From Rhynochetos jubatus (lineage: Eukaryota; Chordata; Aves; Eurypygiformes; Rhynochetidae): a stretch of 64,000 bases of DNA. Numbering within the stretch: the first letter of the stretch is position 1; each line of letters starts with the position of its first letter. The stretch covers positions 6,056,589-6,120,588 of the forward strand of contig CM050652.1 of the NCBI GenBank assembly GCA_027574665.1, written 5' to 3'. A program made the translations under genes and the position numbers. The notes under the pieces are model-generated. The model saw only the letters and a program-made list of their open reading frames with translations. It was not told the DNA's origin and did not search any database. Shown in pieces: positions 13,481 through 25,156 of this stretch.

Positions 13481-14729
13481 TAATAGTGCTGGGGAAGAAT
13501 CTTAAGCAGACATACAATTTATTTCTGAGTGGCATCATTCCTGCTGGAGCATCTGAACTGAGTTAGAAAGGTTTCTTTAATTATTAAGAAAGTAGAGTTG
13601 TGCAAGTTACACTTCATGAAACATTTTGACTATGTCTTTTAGAGCTCAAGTGCTGGAAACTCGGGAGTGTTATAAGCAGGTACCAGATTTGTTACACTGC
13701 AGATATGCAAACATACTTTCAGCATGAAGATTGCTGTGATTAGGTTCAACAGATATGTACTGAGTGGCCTTTCCTAAAGTCCTGTCCTTAAATTTCACAG
13801 AAAAGCAGAAGTAAGTTTGCACCTTCCACATATGAATTCTTCTTTCTTGTTTATCATGCAGTAAGGCTAATAGATACTCTATCTGGCTTTTTTCTGCCTT
13901 TTTTTTTAAGTAGAACCAGTAACTCTGCATTACTTTCATATATGTAGTCTGTTACAAGACAGAGAAGGCAAAGCTAGACTTTATCAGCACCTCTCTCACT
14001 TCCCTAAAGAAAAATGAGTTGTTAGAAATCACCTGGGCACTCAGTCTTAATTAACTTCTATCACAGAGTTTTGTGGCGTGGTTAAATGTATCATTCTGAT
14101 CAATCAGGATATTGATCTCACTTGATTATAAAGAAAGTGTCTTTCAAGAATAATGAGAACCAGTTTTTGGATAAGAGGTTGATATTTATTCTGTTATGAC
14201 CTGTTGTGTGGCTGAGAAATGTCTGGCCTCCCCTCATTAAATAGTGTGAATATAAATGAGTCTTAATTTTCTGAGTATTTTAATGTTAAATTAGATTTGC
14301 TAATTTTGTTGATGATATACTTTATATTTTATGTGTTTTAACTCACTCATTTAAAACTTGCTACCTTTAAGGCAAGTATTTATGTTAGAGAGCACTGTGC
14401 AAACTTAGATTCATGATTATTTCTTACGAATCAACAAGTCCTGTTAATTCACTAAAACCTGCCTAAGGATATAATCAGCAATTTAAAGAACAGTTCATAC
14501 ATTAAGTTAGCATACCAGATAGCTAGACATATCCTAACCACACTGTGCACACAAACAGGCAGTTTATGTAGGCATGTTCCAGGCTTCTGCAATTGTTCAA
14601 TGCTGCAAATAAATTATCAAACTGTTTATTAATATATACAGTATTTCTATGCTCTGTGCCTCAGACATTCTTATAAATCAGAACCTTTCATTTCCTGTGT
14701 TTGTCAGCAAAAGGCCCAGTTTAAAGCGT
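13481..14729. other. Non-coding, nothing recognised
   Basis: AT-rich DNA. A minus-strand 89-codon frame at 13670-13939 has no recognisable domain. Confidence 0.5.
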
Positions 14730-14865
14730 AAAAAAAAAAAAAAGAAAAAAAACCCAAACCAAAACAAAACCAAAGAAAGCCAAACAAACCAAACCAAACA
14801 AAAAACAAACAAAACCACACACACACACCAAAATAACCACAAACAAACAAAGCAAAAAAAAAAAA
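14730..14865. repeat. A-rich / (CAAA)n-type low-complexity repeat
   Basis: Starts with 14 A (14730-14743), continues as irregular AAACC/CAAAC units, includes a short (AC)n run at about 14815-14828, and ends in 11 A. Almost no G or T is present, so the strand bias is strong. The 86-codon plus-strand frame across it (14649-14909) encodes Lys/Asn/Thr/Gln only because of this bias. Confidence 0.85.
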
Positions 14866-15372
14866 GGCAACAAGCCTTCCTAAGGCTTCCCTCAGGACAT
14901 CCTAATTGAAATTTCAGTGAAGAAATGCATATTTAGACTTACTTAATAAAATCTTCAAATGTCATTCTACACTCAACAGGAGAAATTTTGGCCGCTAATT
15001 TTAAAGGAAACAAAGAGAAATAACCTTGGAGAGGAGACCTCTTCTAGTCTACTTAGTCCTGGGAACCTCGGAGGAGAGAAACTGCTCCATTGCTGGATTC
15101 ATCGAAATGCCATGGACTCTGAAGATTCTTCTAAGGTTTTCCATGGCAGCCTCCTGCTCTGCATCCCTGCCGCATGGAACATCTGAGGAGACAACCCTTT
15201 CTTGTTCTGCATGGACGTGTACCGCTAGGCTTGCAAGTAACATAAAACATGTACATACCATCACATACATTTAGTTTTCAATCTGCACTAGATTCCAGGC
15301 TCCCAGTTGCTTACTTTCCAGCTTGAGCCCTCGGGGGCCTAGGAAGGCAAATTGGGAGGAAAAGTTTACAGA
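14866..15372. other. Non-coding, slightly GC-richer
   Basis: Three overlapping short open frames in different frames and strands lie at 14959-15274. None resembles a protein family. No repeat recognised. Confidence 0.45.
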
Positions 15373-15420
15373 TTCACAGAGTGGTAGGGGTTGGAAGGGA
15401 CCTCTAGAGATCATCTAGTC
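15373..15420 (-). mobile_element. CR1 LINE, 3'-terminal fragment
   Basis: The 48 bp contain the antisense of the CR1 3' end: TTCACAGAGTGG, then GGGTTGGAAGGGACCTC and GATCATCTAGTC. CR1 insertions are usually 5'-truncated, which fits such a short piece. Sequence to the right (from 15421) no longer matches. Confidence 0.8.
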
Positions 15421-15862
15421 ACGGTGGGGTCAGTACGCTCAAGTTCTGTCTTTACATGTGCTATAGATGTAATGGCATCATCGTGACTGCTCTTGCCTTG
15501 TCAGTCCACCCATCCCAAGGATATCTACTTCCAGCAGACCTCTACAAAAGAATCATAATTGTGAAGGAACTCTCATCCCACTGTTATTGCTATGGCAGGT
15601 CATAGGACTGGCCCTTAGATGAAACCATGGTGTAGGTTACTGTCTGAGAAGACCAATGGAAAAACTCCCTGGAAAACAAAACACTACCTTCAGAAGCCAG
15701 GCCGAGACAGGGGCTTGTGTCAACAAAGCAATGCTCAGTTCAGAAACAAACGGAGAAGATTTTCCTACAGAGAAAGGACTGTGCCAATTAGGGCTGTGAG
15801 CTGCATTTTTCAAGATGGTTTTCACAAGATACTTGGATGACAGGTCACCAGAGAATGCTTAA

Positions 15863-16061
15863 GTGTTCACAGTCTGTTGTCAGCAGGGCAGAGTTGAGTG
15901 TCCAGCAGAAGTCCCAAGGCCACCTTGGCAAGAAGTCCTCATCACACCTCAGACTCAGCCCACTTCCAAACTCAGACCTGGTGGCATCGTTCGGGGCATG
16001 ATCTTCCCAGATTTCTCCAGGCACAGCCAGACCTCTTCCACAACCCAAGACCTGGCCTCTG
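15863..16061 (+). ncRNA. Speculative exon ending at a strong 5' splice-site match
   Basis: A GC-richer stretch ends at CTCTG|GTGAGTA, with the GT at 16062-16063, close to the vertebrate donor consensus. A plus-strand frame (15863-16270, 135 codons) runs through the donor, but its Pro/Ser/Thr-rich product resembles no family I know. Its left boundary and promoter are unknown. It is listed because an acceptor and a polyadenylation signal follow downstream on the same strand (17327-17910). It may well be chance. Confidence 0.2.
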
Positions 16062-16235
16062 GTGAGTACATTTCTGGTGAAGGGGACATGAAGAGGGGGC
16101 ATGCAAGGGGGACACATGGATCCTGCCAAGGGACCAGATGCTCTATGTGGCACTCTGGGTGTGACAACTGCAACTACGGCATGTCAGGGTTCCCTTTTGC
16201 ATTAGATCGTCCCACCATGACTTCAGGAATTGACA

Positions 16236-16248
16236 CCCCCCCCCCCCC
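16236..16248. repeat. Poly(C) tract, 13 C
   Basis: Uninterrupted run of 13 C on the plus strand. Such tracts are prone to length error in assembly. Confidence 0.85.
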
Positions 16249-16830
16249 TCAACCTGCTCTGGACCTCTAACTACATAAACCCAGAAACTTCCTTTAATTA
16301 GATAGCAGAGATGCATAAATATACCAATATGGGAGTTCTCCAAGAAAGCAGTTGTGTTATTGCCCAGCTTTGCCAGTCCCACACACTTCAGTGCTCACAC
16401 CTGGAAAAAGTCTGGTCACCTCTGATCTGAGTAGATGGCCCCCGCCTGCAGCATCCTCCTGTATCTCCCTCTCCTGATGACCAAAGTATGTCTCAGCTGA
16501 GCCACCTGGTTCTGCCCATGAGAGGTCCAAAGAGATGAATAACTATGTACCAAAGGAGCATGAAATCAATTAACTGTCGAATTAGATTTTCATCCAGTGA
16601 TACACAGCAGCAGCAGCCCTTTCTCACCCTATTTTCTTACCCTTCTGGCTAGACTCCACTCACATACCTCAGCCATATCAAATTCCATCTTCTGCTGAAA
16701 TTCCCAGGCCTGATCTAGTAGGAGCTCCTCACATTTCAGATCACAATCCTGCATTTTTCCTGTTCTTGTACATAACAGCTCTATGACAGGATCCAGATTA
16801 GTTCTCAGGCCTGGAGTCATTTCTGCATAA

Positions 16831-16898
16831 TCACAGAATCATGGAATCTTTTAGATGGGAAAAGGCCTTTAAGATGATCAAGTCCAACTATTAAATCC
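16831..16898 (-). mobile_element. CR1 LINE, 3'-terminal fragment
   Basis: Begins TCACAGAATCATGGAATC, the antisense of the octamer tail, followed by GGGAAAAGGCCTTTAAGATG and AAGTCCAACTATTAA. The wording GGAAAAGRCCTTTAAGAT fits the CR1 subfamily also seen at 24788-25156 and 40729-40790. The match fades after about 16898. Confidence 0.8.
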
Positions 16899-17326
16899 CC
16901 CGACTGGGCAGTGGTTTTACTAAGCAACTGAACAGTGGGATGGTAACATCACAGCACTGGGAGCGGGGGCACTGTTTCGCTCATGTTTCATGGATTCTTC
17001 CTGAAATAGTCTTCACACCACAAAAACAGATCAGCTCCATCACTCTCTGCTCCATCCCCAAAGTATAACCTATAGATTATAAAAATGCAAAACATTCTTG
17101 TACATTTCTACTAGACTCTCAGACATTTACTTATAGTTTTCGGTCCTTTTCTTTGTATGATCTCTAAGGTAACACAATCCTGTTTGGCCTCTGGATGCAA
17201 AGTTACAAAATTTGACCCATGGGTAGATGTCTCATATCCATGTCTGGAGAGTGATGTGGTCTATTGTCTTCTGTCTTCCTGGTCATGAAAAGGAATGACA
17301 TTATTGTGCTTTTTTCTTTTCCTCAG

Positions 17327-17910
17327 ACATATATAAAGGATAGACATTGACCCAGGATGCTTTCACCATGCAAGTTCCAAACATTCTGCCCATTCTAGAG
17401 GAACAAGAGCAGATGAAATGACAGAGAAACTGCAAGACAAGTAGCGGACTGAAGTGAGAGCCTGCATCCAGAAGACTATGAGGATCAACTTAAAGTTAGC
17501 TGGCAACCAGGCTGGGCCTACCAGAAGTTCTTGGCCTATGAAAGTAGGACAAAACCAAAAGCCATAAAAGCAACTTTTAAGTGCTGGAGAGTGCCAGAGC
17601 TGCTACCAGCTCCCATTGTGTTACAGGACAAAGCTCTATGACCCTGCAGGAATTTTGTCTGCTGAAAGATTTTCAAAATTTTGGGCTACACTTTCAATTA
17701 CTAGAAGAGATGGGGTAGTCTAGTTCAATGGCTGTGATGGGTAGGGACCACATGTATGTTCTCTGCAACAGGCCATGCGACTGTTGTTATTTTTCCCTCA
17801 GTGGTGTAATACCCCTGCAAGCATAATCATTCCTTGTTCTTAATGTTCTATATGAGGTCAACTGACCAACATTTACTGTTTATGAAAAAATAAATGCATT
17901 TCAGCTATTG
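17327..17910 (+). ncRNA. Speculative terminal exon of an unannotated transcript
   Basis: A pyrimidine-rich acceptor (GCTTTTTTCTTTTCCTCAG) ends at 17326. A perfect AATAAA lies at 17889-17894 and a GT-rich stretch (GTCTGCTGTGCC) follows within about 40 bases, the usual arrangement for a vertebrate 3' end. The interval has frequent stops in all frames, so it would be non-coding or 3' UTR. Evidence is motif-level only. Confidence 0.2.
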
Positions 17911-19699
17911 AAATTGTCTGCTGTGCCTTAACTCTCTCTGTTTTTCTGGGCCCTACTATATGTTCATTCCACTGGAACCTCCTTGGTAACTAGAAAACAG
18001 ATTAGAAGCTGTCCTGCTGTGGTGGACAAGAGAAATTACAGCTATTAACAATCAGTTCAAGTCGTATGCATATATATATTTACATATTTTTACATCCTAA
18101 TTATTTCTATTTTTATGTTTTGAGGAAAGCACTTAATCACTGCAAAACATGAGCAGAAACGGTGTTCAGACTTGCAGGTTCTTGCTTCTGTAAGTGGTAC
18201 AGACGAGCTTTCATCTTCTTCCTCTTTGCTTCTACTCCAGTCCCTAACATGACTGACTTCCCTTTGGGTATCACCCTGACTCTTCTTACTGCCTTCACAG
18301 AGGACTGCTCCCTCCTCAGTGTCAGTTCTGACTGTCCTGGCTAATTCATCTGCGCTCTGGTTCACCCATAGTTAATCTGTAATGTGGAAAATTCAGCTGT
18401 TTGAGACCTAAATTCTACAGTTTTTCAGGTTGCATGCAATGTAGGGTAGGTAGCACTATACTACCTTACAGTTTTTCAGTTGCACCAGTGATGGTAGTGT
18501 CTTGCACAGACTAGAACTCCATGTAATTCAAGGAATGAGAAATCCCCATCTTGTTACTTAATTTCTTTCTTTAAAAAATAGATATAATAGGTTGATACCT
18601 TGTTCCTTGCTGACATGAAAATTCAGTCCTGCAAAAATTGTCAACTGTGTTCCCTATTTACAAAAGTTCTTCTCCTCCTCCCCAGCCATCAAGGTTAGAG
18701 TGCTATTGTACTTCCCTTCAAATGTAAATTATTTATTCTTGGACAATAGAGAAGTCGGATGCTGCAAGTAGATATCAATTTTAAAAATAGGCTGAACCAG
18801 CTGACAGCAGAAATCAAAATTCAGTCAGAAGAATTAGTCTGTCAGATTATTCATATTGTTTATTCTTTCCTTCATCCTCACTGACCCCTTGAAGCAAAAG
18901 TTCTTCATAAAAAGGCTTATGTAATACCTATCCAATTAATAGTGTTCTGGAATGTATTTCATGATCGGTTTTGGTTGGTGCTTTAATTAAACTTTTGCAG
19001 TGTATCTGCATGAAAATATAGCCAATGATACCGACGTACTTGTTCTATGGGAGTTGATTGACAGAAAGGAACAGATTGACTTGGCATATTAGTAAGACTC
19101 ATTAATCTTCTTCAAGTACATACTGGGAAAACATGGAGTTCTCTCAACAAGCTGTTACCAAAACAGAGTTTCTGTTTGAACTGTTGGAAAACTAACAGTA
19201 CGAGTGGAAGTTGTAAGCAAAGAGTGAGATGCTTTTGTGTGATGAAGCATTGTAGTTTGGGGGGGTTTATCACTATGTGTAATGTAATTTAATATTTAGA
19301 ACAGAATGATGCTCTTTTGAAAACAATCCATTATCACTTAGGTCTGAAATTTTGTGCTCTGAGTACAAACCTGGAACCTAGACATTGAAATCATGCTACA
19401 AGTCCTGAGCTATAGATTATTGCATTCATTTTATACTGCACAAATATGCAGCTACTTCAAAAGTATATATAATGTGCTTTCACACCTATCTAATGTGACC
19501 AAAGTACGGAAACATAGATACCTTAGATGTAGTACAACAGAAGAGTTTAAAGGAAGCTGCAGGAACGTTGACATGTTGGTGGAGAATCAAATTAATTAAA
19601 AGTGCAAGAAATTACAATTTCACTCAGTAATTTTGATCAGCCTCTCAGTAGACAAACTTTTATCATCTTTCATATGATACCTGTGTTGACACAATTTAT
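17911..19699. other. Non-coding, with one local duplication
   Basis: ACAGTTTTTCAGGTTGCA near 18417 recurs as ACAGTTTTTCAGTTGCA near 18469. Between them lies a small inverted pair (TAGGTAG ... CTACCTT). Otherwise no exon or transposon recognised. Confidence 0.5.
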
Positions 19700-20050
19700 C
19701 AGTTCCAATCCCCTGCCATGGGCAGGGACACCCTCCACTAGACCAGGTTGCTCCAAGCCTCATCCAGCCTGGCCTTGAACACTTCCAGGGATGAGGCATC
19801 CACAGCTTCCCTGGGCAACCTGTGCCAGTGCCTCACCACCCTCTCCATGAAGAATTCCTTCCTGATATCCAGTCTAAACCTCCCCACTTTCAATTTAAAC
19901 CTGTTACCCCTTGTCCTGTGACTACAGGCTCTTGTAAAAAGACCCCCTGCCCAAGCTTTCTTGTAAGCTCCTTCAGGAATGGGGGGTTGGAACTGGATGA
20001 TCTTTAAGGTCCCTTCCAACCCAAATCATTCTATGATTCTGTGATTCTGT
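19700..20050 (+). mobile_element. CR1 LINE 3' end with inverted upstream part (twin-priming structure)
   Basis: The right part (about 19981-20050) is the CR1 3' end in plus orientation: GGGGGGTTGGAACTGG, GATCTTTAAGGTCCCTTCC, then three ATTCTRTG-type octamers. The left part (19700-19978) is CR1 in the opposite orientation and encodes, on the minus strand, the uninterrupted C-terminus of CR1 ORF2 (motifs [44 protein letters not shown] at 19738-19740). The sense sequence GGGGRTTGGAACTG is present in both parts, at the outer edge of the left part and at the junction. The intact ORF2 tail suggests a comparatively young insertion. The element identity is firm; twin priming is inferred. Confidence 0.93.
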
Positions 20051-23000
20051 TTCTTATACTGAAGACTTAGCAGGAAGTGTTGATTTTTATTATTTTTCTG
20101 GATTCTTGAGTTAGTTAATAGCTAACATTTTAACAACAAGCTGCATCTGAAAATTCTCTACAATCTACTCATAATTTTTATTGCATCTATTAACAACAAA
20201 TCTATTATCTGAAATTATGTCTTTTTAACACAGAATGTGGAAAGTCATTACAGCTGAGATATATTGAGGGGAGAGGTATAATGAGGTATTTTGGGAGAGA
20301 TACATACACAGGCACAATTGTATTTATGATGTGCCCCTGAAATCTACCTCTGATCCAGATACAGCCAATGTAAAGACCCTAATTTTGCAAGGGTCTATGA
20401 ATGTCCCCCACTGAATTCAACAGGTTGTTTAGCCATGACAGAATTCCCTCAAGAGAGAAAAAAACGGAAGAGCCCAGACATGAGTGGCCATAAGGAGAAA
20501 AGGAGGTTAAAGCTCTTTCCAAAAGTTTCCTTCCCACATGATTAATTAAAGGTATGTACATCACAGCTAAGATGATCTCAAAAGGTGATTACAAGGAGTC
20601 TGTGGACCTGATTTTTTTTTTTCTTATTTATTTTTTTCATTGCATTTCCCTGAAAGTCTGAAGGGGACCAAACTTACAGAACTCTGATATCTCAAACATG
20701 TGACTTCATTCTCTGACATTTATGCATTTGTAAAATGAAGAATGCTTTTTACTGATGCTGTAAATAGTACAAGCAAATTAGATGCTATCAAAAACCCCAT
20801 GAAACATTCAAAGCAGCATCAGCATCTGCTTTGCATACAGTATATTGTAGAAAGAAGTTTCCCCTTCTTTCCTGCAGGAGACATTTTTATGTACATTCAT
20901 TGTATTTGCAGAGCTTTCTTCCCATTGCAATGTCAATTGAATGGTTATACACTATAAATCTTAGCAGGCATACAAACACACACAGAAATAAGGCAGACTG
21001 CAATACACTTAAGCATGGGATAGGTATATTGGAGCAAAATTGGACATCGTTAATAGAGGTTTCTTGGTAAGAGAACTGTTGTAATATCAATTTTTATTCA
21101 CATTTGGTTTAGCAGGCGTGCTCGGGGTGTCATGCTCAGTTCTGAAATGTAAATCTGACAGCAAGATACAATGCACAATAACACTGTATGGTTCCATGGG
21201 AGAGCTCTGCTGTCTTTTCCTTAGTCCTCTTTTAGCATAGCTGTCTGCAGTTCTTTACATTTTCACATTTCATGTCGTGCATACAGGTCCCCCCAAGAGG
21301 GGCAAGTATGGATGACATGAATTTTAGACATGGGGAGAAAAACCAAGACATTTTCAATGATGTTCCTCATTGTTGGCTGCCTCCTTTTGGGATGTTCAGT
21401 GGTTTATTACATACTGCACTTTCAAAGACCATGAAAGGTCTTCAGCCATCTGGAATCAGCAGGGCTGTGTAGGTACTCATTACCTTTTAAAATTAAGTCT
21501 ATGGTTTCAATTGAGCATCCAAAGAGCAGAAATCATATATTTGGAAAGTGTTCTTCAGGCTTGCTTGCCAGTGAGAAATGGATGATACCAAAGAAGCTCC
21601 TAATTAAATTTGGTTAGAACTTTTTTGGGTAATGTATGGCAAAATAAACAGTCTAACTGATCATAAATCTTTGAAGAGATGTACCTGTTCAGTATTCCTT
21701 AATGGGGTTTTACGGATTTGCAATATTTAAGGAGGAGAAAAGAGAAAGCAAGCAACAAGGATCAGAGGCTTTCAGCTTACAGACAATGGAAGAGCAAAGT
21801 ACAGTTCACAACTGCTCACAAGTGTCTATGTGGACACTTTTGACTTATGGCATCATAGTAGGCAGATAGCAGCTGATCCCTCTTTACTGACATCATATCT
21901 AGGATAAAGAGTTAGAAAGTGCAAAAGTCAGGTTTCAATCCCCATTCTACCTGATTTTAAAGGGTATTTTTCCACATCTCATGCCAATGGCCAATCCTCT
22001 ATGCTACACTAGACATCAAAATCAGAGAAGCTGTCAAGAAATGGGCCTTTGCCATCCAGGTAGCTTTACCACAGTTAGACAGTAAAACCATATTGTATGT
22101 ATATCTTCTCTGGCCCATGCTAGTGTCCAGCCATAGGTTCATTGTTCAGCTGTCTGGGTTTTGACTTGCCACCTCTCATTCACTTTTATGCTGCATGTTG
22201 GGTTATTCCCTTCCTGGTTTTCCCTTTCCCGATGTGGTTTTTTCACTCAGATTTCTTCCTTTGATAAGCCCATGTTAATATCTAGACCTCTCCACCATAA
22301 AGCAGAGGGCTTTAAATTCATTGTGTGATATTGATCACCACCAAACCACATATCATACCAGATAAAACTCCTTTGAAACACAAGATCAAGAATTAGGATT
22401 AGGGTATTTCCACAGATCTGCAATTTAGAAACTTACAAACTCCCTGAGGCCCCTTTATATGCACCCAAATAATTGAGAATTTTGGTTGTGTTGACACAAA
22501 CAGCTTCAGTCAAGTTCAGTGAAGCCTGAGCTGGAGTACAAAAGAAGGAGAGATGGAAAAACAATATCTGGAAATTTCTGTATTCATAATCCAGTGACAT
22601 TTCAGGAATCAGCAAAGTTCTGTGCTTCTGGAATTAGAAGCTTTATTTGAACATGTTTAAGAGAGAATTTGGCTTGCACCTTAGTTCAGCTTTTGCCACT
22701 TCTTCTTTCTTGAGATATTTCTGTCTAAAGTTTCAGACCAGTCCTCTACCCTTACCCTTCATTCACCTCCCAGATCTTCTGTACACCCTGAGAAGCATAA
22801 ATGGGAGCAAAGAAAATAAGCCAAAAAATGTTTCTGTTAACACCTTAACCCACATCCACACTGAAGGAAGGTGGAAGAAGAGAGCAGACAGTACCTTTAA
22901 CGGGGTACCATGATGAAAGCCACGTAAATACAAAGGTGAAGGCCACAAGAGAAAGAAGCTCTGAAATTAGGAGTATTTCGTACTAAAACCATTTCAGAAC

Positions 23001-24042
23001 CTGAGATAAATGTCAGTAAGACAGCAAAAGAGATGCAGTATTTTGGCAACACACCAAGAAAGGTAACTGTGAAGCTTTAGGCGCAGGTATTGTAGTTCAA
23101 ACCTTTCGGTACAGAGGTGGACAATGATACTAATCAGTGAAAGAAATACTAAAACCAGTTAAAAGTAATATTTATATCTAGGGCACCTGGTGCTGTTAAT
23201 CCAGGCAAAATAGTTTCAGAAGCACCAAAGCTGCTTATGCAAAAGCAGTTATCTGAGAAACTGTTGTTAAATTCTTATACCATTTTCATAGATTGACAGT
23301 AGAGGCTGTTATGTTAATTCAGAAAGTGCACAGTAATGGTTTAGTTATTACCAAATAATTCGTGTATTGCTAATTATATGGAGCATTTTGAATAAATTAT
23401 TCATACACAGCTTAACCTTTTTAAAACAAATGTTTTTAATCTATTTTTTATCTGTGGTATGCAGCCTCTATCTTGCTCAAGTGCATGTTCCCAGAGTAAA
23501 TAATACTGATGATAGTAACTAACATGGGCTATTTCGGTGGAAGGATACTTCAAATATCCATTTGTTTCCCTATGTATGGGTGCCTAGTTACGTTAAATTG
23601 CAGCACAGACTATGCAGTAAGTAGATTCAGCAAAAAAACTGACTTTAAATTAATCGAATGTTGTCTTTGTCACAATGATGGATCATGTACAGTCAAAGAT
23701 TTGACATGTTACAGGTTAGAAGGGACTATTCCTCCACCTTACTTGCCTCTATTTTTCAAAATTCATACGGCAATTCACCTAGAAAATATCTAAACTGTTG
23801 GTTGATAGGCTTGGCAAGTCTGTTTTCACTTGACATTTGGATTGTAGTTGAGGTATTAGGAAAAGCTGCCTAACTGTCGAGGTGCTGATCACGTTTGCAA
23901 TGCAGTATAAATTATTTTAGAGGATTACCAATGATTTATATGTGTTTTTCGTAGTCTTCTGAGTTTTGCTAAGATTAGACTTTCAGTTACTATTTATTTC
24001 CACATCTCTGCAAAGATAAAAGCTGAATTATTCATTTCTGTG
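20051..24042. other. Non-coding, nothing recognised apart from simple sequence
   Basis: A T-rich tract lies at 20612-20638. Open frames are under 95 codons with no domains. The AT-rich block 23240-23480 (many ATTA/TAAT cores, no simple repeat) has the look of a conserved non-coding element, but that cannot be judged here. Confidence 0.5.
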
Positions 24043-24515
24043 TCATAGACTCATATGGTTGGGAGGGATCTTAGAGGCCATCTCATCTATCCCTCTGCCC
24101 TACGAGGCATCAACAGCAGATGTGTTAGTCCTGACAGATGCTTGTTTAAGGTCTTCTCATAGATTTCCAGTGATGGAGTCATCACAACTTCCCAGAGAGT
24201 AGGCTCAAATTTTCCCTATCCACGCTGTTCAAAAGAGGGCTTGTTTGAGGTTTATTTCTCTAATGTCTTTGCTTCGATTGAAATCCATGATTTCTAATAC
24301 TTTGCAGCACTGGTCTGAGGAATAGATTACTCCCCGTCACACTGTAGCAGTCTTTTCTGTATCTGAAGATTACTACCATTCCCACATCAGGTTATTCATT
24401 TCTTTCACTCATTTCTCACAGACCATATTTCCTTCTTCTTCCGTAAGTTCTCTAGCTTGACCCAAGCCCTGTGAGCAAAATGTGGACACTGAGTGGGATT
24501 TCATCTCCGCTGGAA
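24043..24515 (-). mobile_element. Ancient CR1-like LINE fragment
   Basis: Opens with TGTCATAGACTCATATGGTT and GGGAGGGATCTTAGAGG-type sequence, the antisense of an older CR1 3' end. It continues with a diverged body (GATTTCCAGTGATGGAGTCA; GTATCTGAAGATTACTACCA) in the order expected for antisense CR1. Divergence is much higher than in the neighbouring copy at 24788-25156, so it is an older insertion. The right boundary is uncertain by about 70 bp. Confidence 0.65.
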
Positions 24516-24787
24516 ATTCATTCCGGTTTCTATGATGTAGATGTCTACAGATGAGCTAGTCACCATAAACTCCTTTGATACTCACCAGAGAGCTGTCACC
24601 TCCTTAAAATCAGCAGTGTGCAGGGCACAAACGCTTTCATTACAAAGTGGATGTTTGCTTTTGGCAGATGAGTTGCATCCTAAACTCCAACGTCTATATT
24701 GGGGAAAACTCATTTGTGTTCAGTAGGTATGTACACAGCTCTTCTTGTAAATGTCAGAATAAGATGATACAAATTCTGGAACAGTGA

Positions 24788-25156
24788 TCCTGGAGCAAAG
24801 GAGGCCTGAGGGGAGACCTTATTGCTCTCTACAACTACCTGAAAGGAGCCTGTAGAAAGGTGGGTGTTGGTCTTTTCTCTCAAGCAACAGGACGAGAGGA
24901 AACAGCCTCAGGTTGCACCAGGGGCAGTTTAGATATTGGATATTAGGAAAAATTTCTTCACTAAGAGGATTTTCAAGCATTGGAATGGGCTGCTCAGGGA
25001 AGTGGTGGTCACCATCTCTGGAGATATTTAAGAGATGAGTTGATGTAATGCTTAGGGACATGGTTTAGGGTAGACTTGGCAGTGCTGGGTTAACGGTTGG
25101 ACTTGATGATCTTAAAGATCTTTTCCAACCAAAACAATTCTGTGATTCTATGATTC
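24788..25156 (+). mobile_element. CR1 LINE, 5'-truncated 3' end
   Basis: Starts within the ORF2 C-terminal region (CCTGGAGCAAAGGAGGCCTG, GGGGAGACCTTATTGCTCTC), passes through CTGCTCAGGGAAGTGGTGG and ends GATCTTAAAGATCTTTTCC, then CAATTCTGTGATTCTATGATTC, the octamer tail. The ORF2 frame is broken by small indels. The 3' wording matches the fragments at 16831 and 40729, so all three belong to one CR1 subfamily. It was truncated at insertion; no protein is made. Confidence 0.95.

Noticed and set aside
14649-14909. Lys/Asn/Thr-rich 86-codon frame
   Set aside because: Produced by the A-rich low-complexity repeat at 14730-14865.
19738-20019. 93-codon minus-strand frame as a host gene
   Set aside because: Its sequence is the CR1 ORF2 C-terminus; the first residues come from the inverted junction with the plus-oriented 3' end.
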